Part shown: piece by piece, positions 1 through 9,181 of the stretch
Position numbering within the stretch: position 1 is the stretch's first letter
Layout: each line of letters opens with the position of its first letter
Source: Stentor roeselii
Lineage: Eukaryota; Ciliophora; Heterotrichea; Heterotrichida; Stentoridae
DNA length: 64,000 nt
Direction of reading: 5' to 3'
Assembly (NCBI GenBank): GCA_006503475.1
Contig: RSEH01000166.1
Span: forward strand, 44,302 to 108,301
Program-made: the position numbers and the translations under genes
Notes under the pieces: generated by a model
Told to the model about the DNA's origin: nothing
Database searches by the model: none
What the model saw: only the letters and a program-made list of their open reading frames with translations

Positions 1-438
1 AGAAATCTTGGAGACGGAAATTTGATGGAGAAATAGAGCAAACTTCTAAGAAATGAACCCTTCAAATAGGATTTAAAATTGAGAAGGCTGCATAATATTA
101 ACAATAAAACTAAAGATAAATCGAATGATGAACCTAAAATTTTAGATCTTTGGAGTTTATTTACTATCTCAAGATAATACCGGAATCACTCGAATAGAAG
201 AGGGTCCTGATAAAGAAAATCTTGATAAAAAGAATCTTGATGAAAAGTTGAAGATATTTTTTTATCAGTTATATGCATACAAGATTAAATGATTAGTGAA
301 CTCTTAAACTTAGATAATGAATAAACCCGTCATAATCCTCTAAATACTAAACCTTTATAAATCTCAAACTCTAAACTTTTCCTAAACTAAAAAATAACAA
401 TTTCTTATCCCATTCACAAAATCCTAATACAAATAAAA
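1..438. other. left-edge stretch without a supported gene
   Basis: AT-rich sequence before the ATP12 start. An open stretch from about 145 to 293 on the + strand encodes a short Lys/Asp/Asn-rich peptide ending in TGA, but it has no usable start codon and no 15-nt intron could be found that extends it upstream. It could be the 3' end of a gene lying outside the window or chance. Nothing else recognised. Confidence 0.4.
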
Positions 439-1224
439 ATGAAGCTTCTAAGATCATTTTCACTTCTTCCCGATTTACTATCCGGGAACAACATCCAAAA
501 ATTTTACAAGTCAAGCGGAGCCAAAGAGACCCTAAAAGGTTTCCAAGTAACTCTAGACTCCCGAGCCTTATTCACTTCCAAAAAGCAGCCCCTAGTAGTT
601 CCAACCCAACTATTAGCCCTATCAATAGCGCAAGAATACAACAGCCAAGACAAATTCCTTCAAAAAAAGCGAATGCCACTAGTAATCCCTATCTAGACCC
701 AGTTAGTATCAAAAGCCCTTGACTTAAAACTCTCAAAACAACGTCCAGAGTTAAAATCTTTCCTTCTCGAAACCATGAAAAACGACTCAGTCTGGTAATT
801 TCTAAAAAGTTTCCGAGATGACAACCCATCTCTCAGCGAAGAACAAGAAAAAGTATTCAAACCGATTATTTCACATATGAAGTCCACTTACAACATCACT
901 TTTCCAGTGACTTTTGACATCAGTTTACCTAAATTTGAAGAAGGTGATATCAAGACCTTTGAACAGTTTTGTGATAAAAAAGACGATTTTTACCTTGTTG
1001 CCTTTGAAGCTGCGGCTTCAACTGCTAAAAGTGTCGCTATTGCCTTGGCTCTTTTTGATGGCGTTGTCGATGTGGAACAGGCGGTTCATTGTTCTCGCAT
1101 TGAAGACAATCTGCAAGCTGCTGAATATGGAAAAGTCGAAGGTGTACATGATGTGAAAGAAACTCAAGAAAAAATGATCTTGTCAGCGGCGAAACTTTTA
1201 GTTACCTTAACAAGTAATAAATGA
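439..1224 (+). CDS. ATP12: ATP12-like mitochondrial F1-ATPase assembly chaperone (3 exons)
   Basis: Joining 439-681, 697-794 and 810-1224 removes two 15-nt introns and gives 251 residues. ATP12 (ATPAF2) binds the F1 alpha subunit in the mitochondrial matrix during ATP synthase assembly. Seen: the N-terminal GFQVTLDSRALFTSKKQPL segment followed by KKRMPL, matching the family pattern of a Gly-rich strand and a Met-Pro-Leu block; after splicing, a DSVCFR segment; then AKSVAIALALFDGVVDVEQA, a Ser-Arg-hydrophobic-Glu block, and a VEGVHDV motif near the C-terminus, all typical of the family. The basic first ~30 residues (LLRSFSLLP, many Ser/Lys) suit a mitochondrial presequence. Without splicing the frame meets TAG at 694 and TAA at 796. 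The stop TGA overlaps the ATG of the next gene. The assignment is firm; the exact 3' end is less so because of that overlap. Confidence 0.9.
682..696 (+). other. 15-nt intron in ATP12 gene
   Basis: gtaatccctatctag, phase 0. Removal deletes an in-frame TAG and joins MPL directly to TQLVSKAL, which fits the ATP12 family. A at position 10. Confidence 0.92.
795..809 (+). other. 15-nt intron in ATP12 gene
   Basis: gtaatttctaaaaag, phase 2. Removal deletes an in-frame TAA, creates a TGT Cys codon and gives DSVCFR, close to the conserved ATP12 T-D-T-V-C-Y-R block. A at position 10. Confidence 0.92.
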
Positions 1225-4200
1225 AAAAACAAGGAAAAAATCTAAAAATTTCCCTTTCAGGTGACTTGAAAAGTCACTTAAAATACGACAGTCGAAATTT
1301 TTCATCATCTAGAAGTATCGACACGAAGTTCTTATTTAAAAACGACCAACTTAAAGAACTTTCAAAATTCGCTTTCAACCCTTCTTCAAGAGACGTGTCG
1401 CATATAAGAGACCATCTTTCAGTCCCTCTTCCGAAGATAGTGCCAAGTCTTCCAACGGACTTCAGTCATTTACAGAAACTTTACTATTCAAGTGACCCTT
1501 TGGGTAATCCTTTCACGATTTCCAGTTCTAACTTAGTCTCATCAGTTTCATGTAAAAAGCAAACATGTATTGAAAAAGTGATGACGACTCACAATGCAAG
1601 TCTTTCAGTCATTCAAGACGATTTCCCTTCACAGTCAATAGAAAGACTCAACTTCTGCAACCCTTCAGGTCGACAAGACATAAAAAGTTTGCAGTCTTGG
1701 CTGAAAAACATGAAAGATCAGAACTTGCAAATGCTGGAAAAGGACCCGATGGGCTGGGAAAGCGATTTGATTGAAAAAGCTGAGATTGTTTATGTCATGG
1801 CTGGAAAAGAACTGGTAAGGCAAGTCGGAGTTCATTGCTTTGAAAGAGGAGAAGTGCTGAAAGAAGTCCTTTGGTTTTTTAATACTGTCTTTAAGACTCA
1901 GAAGGCACAGTATGTTAAGGACCTTAAGGAAAAAATTGAAAGGGTCAATAAGCAGATTGAGGAAAAGATCTATAAACATGCAAGACAAATCGCTCAATAT
2001 GAAATCTTAGTTCAAAAAAAAACAGAAAAAATCGACTCACTTTCTGAGGAAAATGAAAAACTTAACCAGATGCTTCAGAAGACACAGATAAACCTCATTA
2101 AATTCCAAAGTGCACAAGAAATTAAAGGCGGTTTCCTTGGAATCAAGCAAATTTCTCCTGTTTTACACATTTCTTCAACCCTCAAAACCTCAAATGAAAA
2201 AACCTCTGAAAACTCTTCAACAATTAAACCCAATTCAGAAAAAACCGAATTCAAAGAAACTGAAATTTTTTCTAAAACTTCTGAAAAATCTCAGAAAATT
2301 CTTGAAAAAACTGAGTTGAAACCTGAAACAATTCAAATTACGACAGTAAATGAAATCATCAACGGCGAGATGCAGAACAACGAGAAGACCTGCCAAGCCG
2401 AAGAGTTAAAAATTCCAATTTCAGATCAAGAGACCCAAACTGACTCAAAGCCCAAGAAACTTCAGAAGCCAAATCAAAAATTACTTTCAAGACTTCTTGA
2501 CTCGAAGTTAAAATTTATCCTAAGCCTTGAATTTCAAAGTTCTCTGAGCATTATTCCAAACCAGTCAATTTTCGAGGCTCCAAGCGGGTCTTTGCCGTAC
2601 TTTCCTAAACTGGCAAGACTCCCCTCGATGAAACTGGACACAAGTCTTTTAACAAAAGCTCAAAAAACGTTGAAGTCTTATGAAGACGAACTTTTAAAGC
2701 TTTCTGAGACATCGATTCAAAAACGTGCAAGTCTTATCCTTTCACCTTCAGACCTTTCTTCAAAGCCCAAGTCACGTCTTTCGCCTCAGCCATCAGAAGA
2801 CCTGCGAAGCCGTCGTTCATCTCAACAGACAGTCCTGCCCTTAACAAGTGAAGACGACATTTTACTTTCCAACATCCTAGCAAAGCAAAAAGCTTACAAC
2901 GACTTGGCAGATTCAATAAAATCAAAAAAGTCAGAACTTTCCTCAATAACCTCAGAAATCGAGGAAAAAAGTCAAAAGCTCAACACAATGAAAAAAGAAA
3001 TTCAAGTAAAATATTTGGAAATCCAAGCAACAAGGTCAACTTTCGGACTTAATCGCGATTTAAAAAAAATTTTGATTAATCGACTTGAAAGTGAACCTTC
3101 ACAATGCGAGTCTCCAGGAGTCAATGATTTTGACTTGGTCGTTTCGAGTCAGTTCGAAGTGGACTCTTGGAAGGCTGGGTACAATGCTGGCTTTGAAAAA
3201 GGACTCGCTGTCGGCTTTCGACAAGGAGAAGAACTCGGAATTGAGGTAGGAGAGGACCAGGGCTATATCAGGACTATTAAGGAACTTGATGAAGTCACTG
3301 ACTCGAAAAGTGAATCGAGTTCTGAAAGTGAAAAAGAAGGAATTAATGAAAGAATTGGAAAAGACTTGAAATCAAGAGTTTCCATGATGTCTATAAGCAC
3401 TTCAAAGTCAACTTCTAATGAAAAAATCGGGGATTTCTCTTCTAAATTCGCGAAGAACTTTGAATCTGCTCGTGTTCAACGAAGTATTACGTTAAAAAAT
3501 GAGGTGAGACCGAAATTGACAACGAAAAGGTCTATGGATAGCTTTAAACCTACCAGAAATAGCCTTGATTCAGTCATTCTAGAAGAAGGAAAAAGAAATA
3601 ACTCGAACTCGGCTAATGAAAACTCGACTGATAACTCTAGAGTCGCTAGTCGAAAACTTAGTCAAAATAAAAACGTACCAAATAGATCAGATCGAAGAGG
3701 AAAGTCAGAAAAGGATAAAATTGATAAAAAAAATAAGTTTGAAATGGGGAAAGAAACTTTTTCGGTTAATAATGAGGAGTCTGCACCTTCTGAAAACAGC
3801 AGAACACGAGGAACTAAAGAAAAACTTTCGAAAAAAGAACAGTTTCGAGAGATACCTGGTGAAAAAAATTTGAAAAAGGAATTTCGAGAGCAGATAAATG
3901 AAAAAAATTTGAAAAAGGAATTTCGAGAGCAGATAAATGAAAAAAATTTAAAAAAGGAATTTCGAGAGCAGATAAATGAAAAAAATTCTAAAAAAGAGCT
4001 TCTAGAGCAGTCAAATGAAAAAAACCTAAAAAAGGAATTTCGAGATCAGACAACTGAAAAAACATTAAAAAAACAACAAACTTTCCTCGACACAACCAAC
4101 AAAGAACTAATCACAATCACAATAAACCAAGAAGAAAATCACTCAATAGAAAGACCTGAAGAACAACTAGAAGCCAACAAACTCATAATCCGTCCAAAGC

Positions 4201-5450
4201 GATCACGAAAAAACAGCACATCTTCAAAGTACTCCAAAAGTGACATGGACGACCAAGAGAAAATCCTAACTTCAGGCGGAGAAGACTTTTCCGAATGTGA
4301 ACCAAAAAAAAAAGACATTCTCCGAAGGCGCATTCGAGAAATCACTAAATTCAACGAGTTCCATTTCCACACCCGCAGTTATCAATTCGTGAAAAAGGCG
4401 AACCCAGCAATAAAAATAATCGAAAACTACCTGAAAAAAAACGTGGACCACATCATAAAACGTTCAAAAATGAGTAAAAGAATGGCTTTTCGTCTATTAA
4501 CCTCTATTTACAACTCTTTTCACTCAAAAAGCAAAGAAACAATCCTCTTAGAACACCTCTACGACGAGTTCCTTTTAAAGTACTCAGTTAAATCAGTCTG
4601 TGAAAAAAAGTTAAAAGAATTCCTAGCCGCCCTTTTAAAGTTCTCAGCTTGTCGAAGGTCGATGACTTTTTTAAAATTGACAGGAATTTCTACAAAACTC
4701 GGAATTTCCAGTTACTCGCCTTGCACTATCCCTGTTTATAGTCAAGCTCTTAACTTTTTAATGAACTCTAAAATTGGAATCGTCATCGCTTTTGATGAAA
4801 CTGCTGAAGTCATCATGATTCCTGTTGTACGTGCTTTTGAGTGTGTCAAGGAACTCTTTGAAGGCAAGTTCGAAAAGAATCAAATAAGCAAAATTCTTGC
4901 AAGACTTGAGTTTAACTCTTTGAAAGACCCTAAAAAAATTAATACTGCTGGACTTATTGAAAATGAACTTGCTTTAGAAATTATTTCGGAAAGCTTTGAA
5001 GAGTATTCCAAGGGTGTTGTTGAAGGTGTTGAAATGATTTTTAATGCGATTAGGTTTAAGGAAGATGCGAGTTGTATGGGAAGAGGAGAACTCGCCATGG
5101 TCGCAGCTGTTGTCTCGCCTGGAAAGTGGAAAGAAGAAGATTTCGATGAAAGTGGATTTTTTACTTTTGATGAAGTCGTCAGCAGGTGTCTAGAAAAAAA
5201 TTTGATGAGCATTGAAGAAGTAAGAAATTTTGTTATTAAAGAAGAAAGACTCGCTAATGAAAGAGACTTTAAAGAAGACGTCAACCTCATGTTTGAATCT
5301 CTAAAAAAAAGTGATAAAAAAGTTATTCGCGGGTTAACAGTTGAAACCTGGCTCGAAAAAATCAACAACCTTCGTGAAAGCTTTGAATTTCGAGATATCT
5401 TAGAAAGTTTCATTGCCTGGAGGATTTATTTTAATGAATTAATCGTGTAA
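1221..5450 (+). CDS. large coiled-coil protein with 13-residue tandem repeats
   Basis: 1409 residues in one open frame; I do not recognise the family. Residues about 225-300 form a predicted coiled coil (KEKIERVNKQIEEKIYKHA and onward), and a second one lies around 550-620. Around 650-690 is a Gly-rich segment with repeated G-x3-G spacing (GYNAGFEKGLAVGFRQGEEL). The middle is Ser/Lys/Glu-rich, with five 13-residue repeats of EKNLKKEFREQIN type near residues 881-945. The C-terminal ~380 residues look globular, with a possible EF-hand-like stretch (WKEEDFDESGFFTFDEV). Overall this resembles ciliate cytoskeletal or basal-body proteins, which is inference only. The ATG at 1221 overlaps the stop of ATP12; a later Met is possible. 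The TAA stop directly abuts the stop of the convergent kinase gene. Confidence 0.7.
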   Translation: MKKQGKNLKISLSGDLKSHLKYDSRNFSSSRSIDTKFLFKNDQLKELSKFAFNPSSRDVSHIRDHLSVPLPKIVPSLPTDFSHLQKLYYSSDPLGNPFTISSSNLVSSVSCKKQTCIEKVMTTHNASLSVIQDDFPSQSIERLNFCNPSGRQDIKSLQSWLKNMKDQNLQMLEKDPMGWESDLIEKAEIVYVMAGKELVRQVGVHCFERGEVLKEVLWFFNTVFKTQKAQYVKDLKEKIERVNKQIEEKIYKHARQIAQYEILVQKKTEKIDSLSEENEKLNQMLQKTQINLIKFQSAQEIKGGFLGIKQISPVLHISSTLKTSNEKTSENSSTIKPNSEKTEFKETEIFSKTSEKSQKILEKTELKPETIQITTVNEIINGEMQNNEKTCQAEELKIPISDQETQTDSKPKKLQKPNQKLLSRLLDSKLKFILSLEFQSSLSIIPNQSIFEAPSGSLPYFPKLARLPSMKLDTSLLTKAQKTLKSYEDELLKLSETSIQKRASLILSPSDLSSKPKSRLSPQPSEDLRSRRSSQQTVLPLTSEDDILLSNILAKQKAYNDLADSIKSKKSELSSITSEIEEKSQKLNTMKKEIQVKYLEIQATRSTFGLNRDLKKILINRLESEPSQCESPGVNDFDLVVSSQFEVDSWKAGYNAGFEKGLAVGFRQGEELGIEVGEDQGYIRTIKELDEVTDSKSESSSESEKEGINERIGKDLKSRVSMMSISTSKSTSNEKIGDFSSKFAKNFESARVQRSITLKNEVRPKLTTKRSMDSFKPTRNSLDSVILEEGKRNNSNSANENSTDNSRVASRKLSQNKNVPNRSDRRGKSEKDKIDKKNKFEMGKETFSVNNEESAPSENSRTRGTKEKLSKKEQFREIPGEKNLKKEFREQINEKNLKKEFREQINEKNLKKEFREQINEKNSKKELLEQSNEKNLKKEFRDQTTEKTLKKQQTFLDTTNKELITITINQEENHSIERPEEQLEANKLIIRPKRSRKNSTSSKYSKSDMDDQEKILTSGGEDFSECEPKKKDILRRRIREITKFNEFHFHTRSYQFVKKANPAIKIIENYLKKNVDHIIKRSKMSKRMAFRLLTSIYNSFHSKSKETILLEHLYDEFLLKYSVKSVCEKKLKEFLAALLKFSACRRSMTFLKLTGISTKLGISSYSPCTIPVYSQALNFLMNSKIGIVIAFDETAEVIMIPVVRAFECVKELFEGKFEKNQISKILARLEFNSLKDPKKINTAGLIENELALEIISESFEEYSKGVVEGVEMIFNAIRFKEDASCMGRGELAMVAAVVSPGKWKEEDFDESGFFTFDEVVSRCLEKNLMSIEEVRNFVIKEERLANERDFKEDVNLMFESLKKSDKKVIRGLTVETWLEKINNLRESFEFRDILESFIAWRIYFNELIV
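3861..4055 (+). repeat. five 39-bp tandem repeats inside a coding region
   Basis: Units begin at 3861, 3900, 3939, 3978 and 4017. Units 1 to 3 are nearly identical at the DNA level, while units 4 and 5 have diverged (for example EKNSKKELLEQSN). They encode the 13-residue motif EKNLKKEFREQIN. A degenerate unit precedes them at about 3822-3860 and a broken one follows. Unit length is a multiple of three, so copy-number change keeps the frame. Confidence 0.9.
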
Positions 5451-6848
5451 TCAATCAAAAAGTTTTTCCATCAGTGATTTTCTCATTGTTCTGTTGGACT
5501 TTCGGATGACTTGTGGCGATTCCAGCAGAAACTGAAGCTGCTGAAGCTCGTTTTTCTTCTCTTTTACTGAAAAAAATGACTTTTCTGGCACTTCTGTTAA
5601 GTCTAAAGCGAATGGCTCTCCTGTTAGAGTTGATGATTCGTTCATTGTTAGAGAGTCTTGAACTTTCCAGCTTTCTGCACTTGAATCGTTTGAGCTGTTG
5701 AATGAAGAGACTACTTGACCGATTTCGGATTTGAATGAGTCGGATATGGTTACTGAGGATTCTTTTAAGACTTTTGATATTTTTACTAGTTCGGGAATTG
5801 CGAAGTCTAGAGAAAAACCTGGGAAGTCTACCGTGCACATCATTCCTTTAACGAAACTAACGATTCCTTGTCCAAAATCATTATGAAAAATAGTAACCCC
5901 AGCATCTAAATCATTAGGAAAAAAGTAATTTTCTTGTATCCATCGATGCCTCAAAATATCACTAATCCCAAATCTTCTCTCCGGTTTAAACTCAAGAATT
6001 TTCCTAATCAAATCCCTGCAAGATTTCGTGATATTATCATCAATCTCCCAATTTTTTTTCTTGATTTTCTCAACTTTTTCCTCTTCAGTACACAAAACAA
6101 AAGGATTAACACCCTGCATCATTTCAAGTAAAACGATTCCAAGACTCCAAACATCAGCAGGATACGAATAAGGAACTCCTTCAAAGACTTCAGGAGCCAT
6201 ATAATCCAAAGACCCGCAGTAAGTATTTCTGGGTCTTTCACAAAAAACGCTCCATCCAAGGTCACAGATTTTAACCTTCCCAGTGACAGTCATTAAAATA
6301 TTTTCAGGTTTTAAGTCTCGATGCATGATTCCTTTTTCATGCATGTACCTCAAAGCAAGGCAAAGTTCGACAAGGACCCTAGCGGCTTGAGGTTCAGTCA
6401 AAACTTGTTTTTTTTTAAGTAAATCAAGAAGAGTGGAACTTCCAGCGTATTCTAAAATAAGGTAAATTCTTTTATCTTCTTCTAGTTGGTCGAATAAACG
6501 AACGATGTGGTCGTGGATTAGAGACTTGTGAATTGAAATCTCACGAAATAAAGAAGACAACGGCAGGACTACGGAGATTATTGATTTTTTTATGATTTTT
6601 ATTGCGTATAACTCACTGCTTGGCTTGTGCTTGAATAACTTTACTTGAGAATAAGCGCCTGAACCGAGGATTGATGAGGAGGAGGTGAAGTCTTTTAAGT
6701 TGAATTTATGCCCCTCGCATTCAGATTCGTGACGAGAGAACCAGTCTGACTCGAGGCACTCGTCACTGCAGTAGAAAGTCTTGAAACATTGGGCACAGAC
6801 TTTGTAGTCGATTGATTTGTTTTCGCAGTCTTTTCGGAAACAGTTCAT
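5451..6848 (-). CDS. serine/threonine kinase with N-terminal MYND zinc finger
   Basis: 465 residues. Residues 3-44 form a MYND-type finger with Cys 3, 8, 18, 21, 27, 31, His 40 and Cys 44 in the usual spacing. Residues about 54-315 are a kinase domain: Gly-rich loop LGSGAYSQVK, ATP-binding Lys in AIKIIKK, catalytic loop HRDLKPEN at 176-183, DLG (instead of DFG) at 196-198 followed by WS, and CGSLDYMAPE. The DLGWS plus CGSLDYMAPE pattern recalls Aurora-like kinases, but I would not call it an Aurora. The 150-residue tail is Ser-rich and not recognised. MYND fingers usually bind Pro-rich peptides, so the finger may recruit substrates. The gene converges on the upstream neighbour with no bases between the two stop codons. 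Confidence 0.88.
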   Translation of the reverse strand: MNCFRKDCENKSIDYKVCAQCFKTFYCSDECLESDWFSRHESECEGHKFNLKDFTSSSSILGSGAYSQVKLFKHKPSSELYAIKIIKKSIISVVLPLSSLFREISIHKSLIHDHIVRLFDQLEEDKRIYLILEYAGSSTLLDLLKKKQVLTEPQAARVLVELCLALRYMHEKGIMHRDLKPENILMTVTGKVKICDLGWSVFCERPRNTYCGSLDYMAPEVFEGVPYSYPADVWSLGIVLLEMMQGVNPFVLCTEEEKVEKIKKKNWEIDDNITKSCRDLIRKILEFKPERRFGISDILRHRWIQENYFFPNDLDAGVTIFHNDFGQGIVSFVKGMMCTVDFPGFSLDFAIPELVKISKVLKESSVTISDSFKSEIGQVVSSFNSSNDSSAESWKVQDSLTMNESSTLTGEPFALDLTEVPEKSFFSVKEKKNELQQLQFLLESPQVIRKSNRTMRKSLMEKLFD

Positions 6849-7052
6849 TATTATGAAGGAGATTATTTTAAAGGAGGAAAATTTTATTAAATGATTTTTT
6901 TTGGATTTTTTTTAAGAGTTGGTTTTGAGGGTGAATGTTTTGATTTTAAATTTTGGTCATTTTAGGTGGTTTAAGAGATTTTTTAGAGATTTTTAAGAAA
7001 TTTTTTTTTGGGTCAATGATTGGGTGATTTTTATTTTAATTTAATGGGTTAA

Positions 7053-9158
7053 TTACAAATTAATACTTTTTCGCAGAATTCTTGGTAGTTCTGGATCGAT
7101 AAAATCTGAACGAGGCGAACCTTGCTGGGTTGGAACTGAAACGGGACGGTAATTTTTCATGGTAGTCGAAGCTGCTCTCTGTCTTTTTTCAAAGAAAGCT
7201 TCATTTTTACCTCTAATACTTTCCAAAACCTTTTTCTGGTACTCTAAAAGTTCCTTTCTCGTGAATTTCTCTCCTTGAAAAACCACAGAAGAAGGTGCAT
7301 AAGCCAAACAAGCAATTTTAAACGCATTAATAACCACAGAAGACTGTCCAGTGCAAGAAAAGCACTGTTTATCCACTTTAACAACCTGTTTTTTTGCTGA
7401 CTTCTGACCCTTAGCATCTTTATACCCCATAAGCGCGATAGACTGTCGATCATCTTCATCCTGACTCTGCAAGGCATGTCCAACACAGACATATTCTAAA
7501 AACGTTGAAAATTTATTTGAAATTCCTTCAAAATTTTCAATTAATCCCACCATCTGCTTGTTAAAATTCTCTAATTTTTCTTTATTCAATTTAAGTTCAA
7601 AGTTAAAATCATTATTTTCTCTTTTTCTGTTAATCAACTGAGCAGTCGTCTCATTCATCACCTGTTGAGCGATGATGCCAATATCATTTATTTTTTTCAT
7701 AACAAATTGAATTGAAATTTCGACTGAGCCTGAAACTTTTTTCATCTCGTCTCGAACGTCAGAGTCAATTTTCAAAACATTTTCTGAAAGGGTCTGAAAA
7801 GAAAGATTAAGAGACTCGGATAATGACTTTACTTTTGATGTGAGTTCTTCTTGAAGTTCTTTTTTTAGCTTTGAGATTATTGGAGAGTAGTCGATTTGCT
7901 CTGGAATTATTATTTCGATTGATGAGGATGACTCGGAATTTTCACTGCTTTGAACTGGTTTCAAGGTTTTTTTTTTGGAAAGGTTTAAAACTGGGGTTAT
8001 TGAAGATATTTCTGTTATTTCTGAAGAATTATTTAGTTTTCCACGTGATTGTCTTCGAACTGCGCTTTGATGTGACTTTGGAGGAATTGGGGTTTCTTCT
8101 TCGTATGTTAAATATTCAGAGTCTGGTTTTTCTGGAATTGGTTTGTTTTGGGATGTTAATTTTTTGGTTTTTTTACGTTTTTTCTTGTCTTCTAGAGGCT
8201 TTGGTGGAGGGACTTCGAGTTTTAGGATCGCTTCGGCTTTTTCTTTTAAGGTTTCTATTTGGGGTATAGGGATTTCTTCAGGTTTTAACCCGAATCGTTG
8301 CAGGTCGTATGATGCGATTAGTTTTTGAGTAGGGATGTCAGGGAAGACTTGGTAGAGTGGCTCGGTTAGTTTCAGGCTTAGGTTTGTGCCTTGGTCTTCT
8401 ACACTTTTAATATGAATCTTTATACTTGCAATACTTTTATCAATTTTGATCAGTTCAGAATTAAGTTTAATATTGGCATTTCTAAGAATCTCAAAGTGAG
8501 TATTTGATTCAGTTTTATTAAACTCAGTACTTTTTTCATTCCTTTTAATCAATTCATGAATTTCTTCGATATTTCTGCTATGTACAATCACCTGATCTGA
8601 GACATCCTGAAGATTAGCAATATTTTTCCTAACCTTCTGAGTGACCAAATCAGTATCAAGTTCAATCCTTCGAATACGATCTTCCATAGAATAAAGTCGA
8701 TCATGATAATCATCTTTAAAAGCAGCAACCTTTTGTTCCAAATCATACTTAGCATTCATCAAATTATGCGAAATTCCAGTAAGATCTTCCCGAATAGACT
8801 GCCTTTCTTTCTCAAAAACATTGACTTCTTCTTGAATCCCATTCAAAGTCGAGTTCAAAGAATAAAAATGAGTCAAAAACTCTTGCTTGTCTTTCTGCAT
8901 CTTGCTTTCGATCACTGTCTGCCCAGCACTGAGCTCCATCAACCTTTTGTTGTACTCTTCCATTATCGATAACTTGCTCTGCATCTTGATCTGTGAAACT
9001 TCTACATCTTCGACTCGAGTCGTTAAATTCTCAAAACGATGAGCTAACTTTCCTATTAAATCATTTGCTTCGTTTGCTCTTCGAGTTGTCGGCTCTAGAA
9101 GCTCTTTCATTATTACTCTTATTCGGTTTTCAATCCTCAAGACTTGCATATCGTCCAT
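7053..9158 (-). CDS. coiled-coil protein of unknown function
   Basis: About 701 residues starting at MDDMQVL. An upstream in-frame ATG exists at 9216-9218, but using it would overlap the divergent PIP kinase gene, so I prefer the inner start. Residues about 10-265 and 430-590 are long heptad-rich stretches. Between them is a Ser/Pro/Lys-rich linker with a KKKRKKTKK cluster that could act as a nuclear signal or bind acidic partners. The C-terminal ~130 residues contain CVGHALQSQDEDDRQSIALM and CFSCTGQ and look like a conserved module, but I cannot name it. Cytoskeletal or ciliary roles are common for such ciliate proteins; here that is only a guess. Confidence 0.72.
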   Translation of the reverse strand: MDDMQVLRIENRIRVIMKELLEPTTRRANEANDLIGKLAHRFENLTTRVEDVEVSQIKMQSKLSIMEEYNKRLMELSAGQTVIESKMQKDKQEFLTHFYSLNSTLNGIQEEVNVFEKERQSIREDLTGISHNLMNAKYDLEQKVAAFKDDYHDRLYSMEDRIRRIELDTDLVTQKVRKNIANLQDVSDQVIVHSRNIEEIHELIKRNEKSTEFNKTESNTHFEILRNANIKLNSELIKIDKSIASIKIHIKSVEDQGTNLSLKLTEPLYQVFPDIPTQKLIASYDLQRFGLKPEEIPIPQIETLKEKAEAILKLEVPPPKPLEDKKKRKKTKKLTSQNKPIPEKPDSEYLTYEEETPIPPKSHQSAVRRQSRGKLNNSSEITEISSITPVLNLSKKKTLKPVQSSENSESSSSIEIIIPEQIDYSPIISKLKKELQEELTSKVKSLSESLNLSFQTLSENVLKIDSDVRDEMKKVSGSVEISIQFVMKKINDIGIIAQQVMNETTAQLINRKRENNDFNFELKLNKEKLENFNKQMVGLIENFEGISNKFSTFLEYVCVGHALQSQDEDDRQSIALMGYKDAKGQKSAKKQVVKVDKQCFSCTGQSSVVINAFKIACLAYAPSSVVFQGEKFTRKELLEYQKKVLESIRGKNEAFFEKRQRAASTTMKNYRPVSVPTQQGSPRSDFIDPELPRILRKSINL

Positions 9159-9181
9159 GTTGAAATATTCAAATAATTCAA
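9159..9181. promoter_or_regulatory. 23-bp divergent start-to-start region
   Basis: Only 23 bp separate the proposed ATG of the coiled-coil gene (minus) from the ATG of the PIP kinase gene (plus). It is almost pure A/T and contains the near-palindrome TTGAAATATTCAA. Any promoter elements must sit here or inside the coding regions. Confidence 0.45.

Noticed and set aside
145-293. 3' end of an upstream gene
   Set aside because: Possible but unsupported: no intron or start could be found and the peptide is low complexity.
682-876. Frame breaks in ATP12 as evidence of a pseudogene
   Set aside because: Both stops fall inside perfect GT-N7-A-N3-AG 15-nt introns, and splicing restores conserved family motifs.
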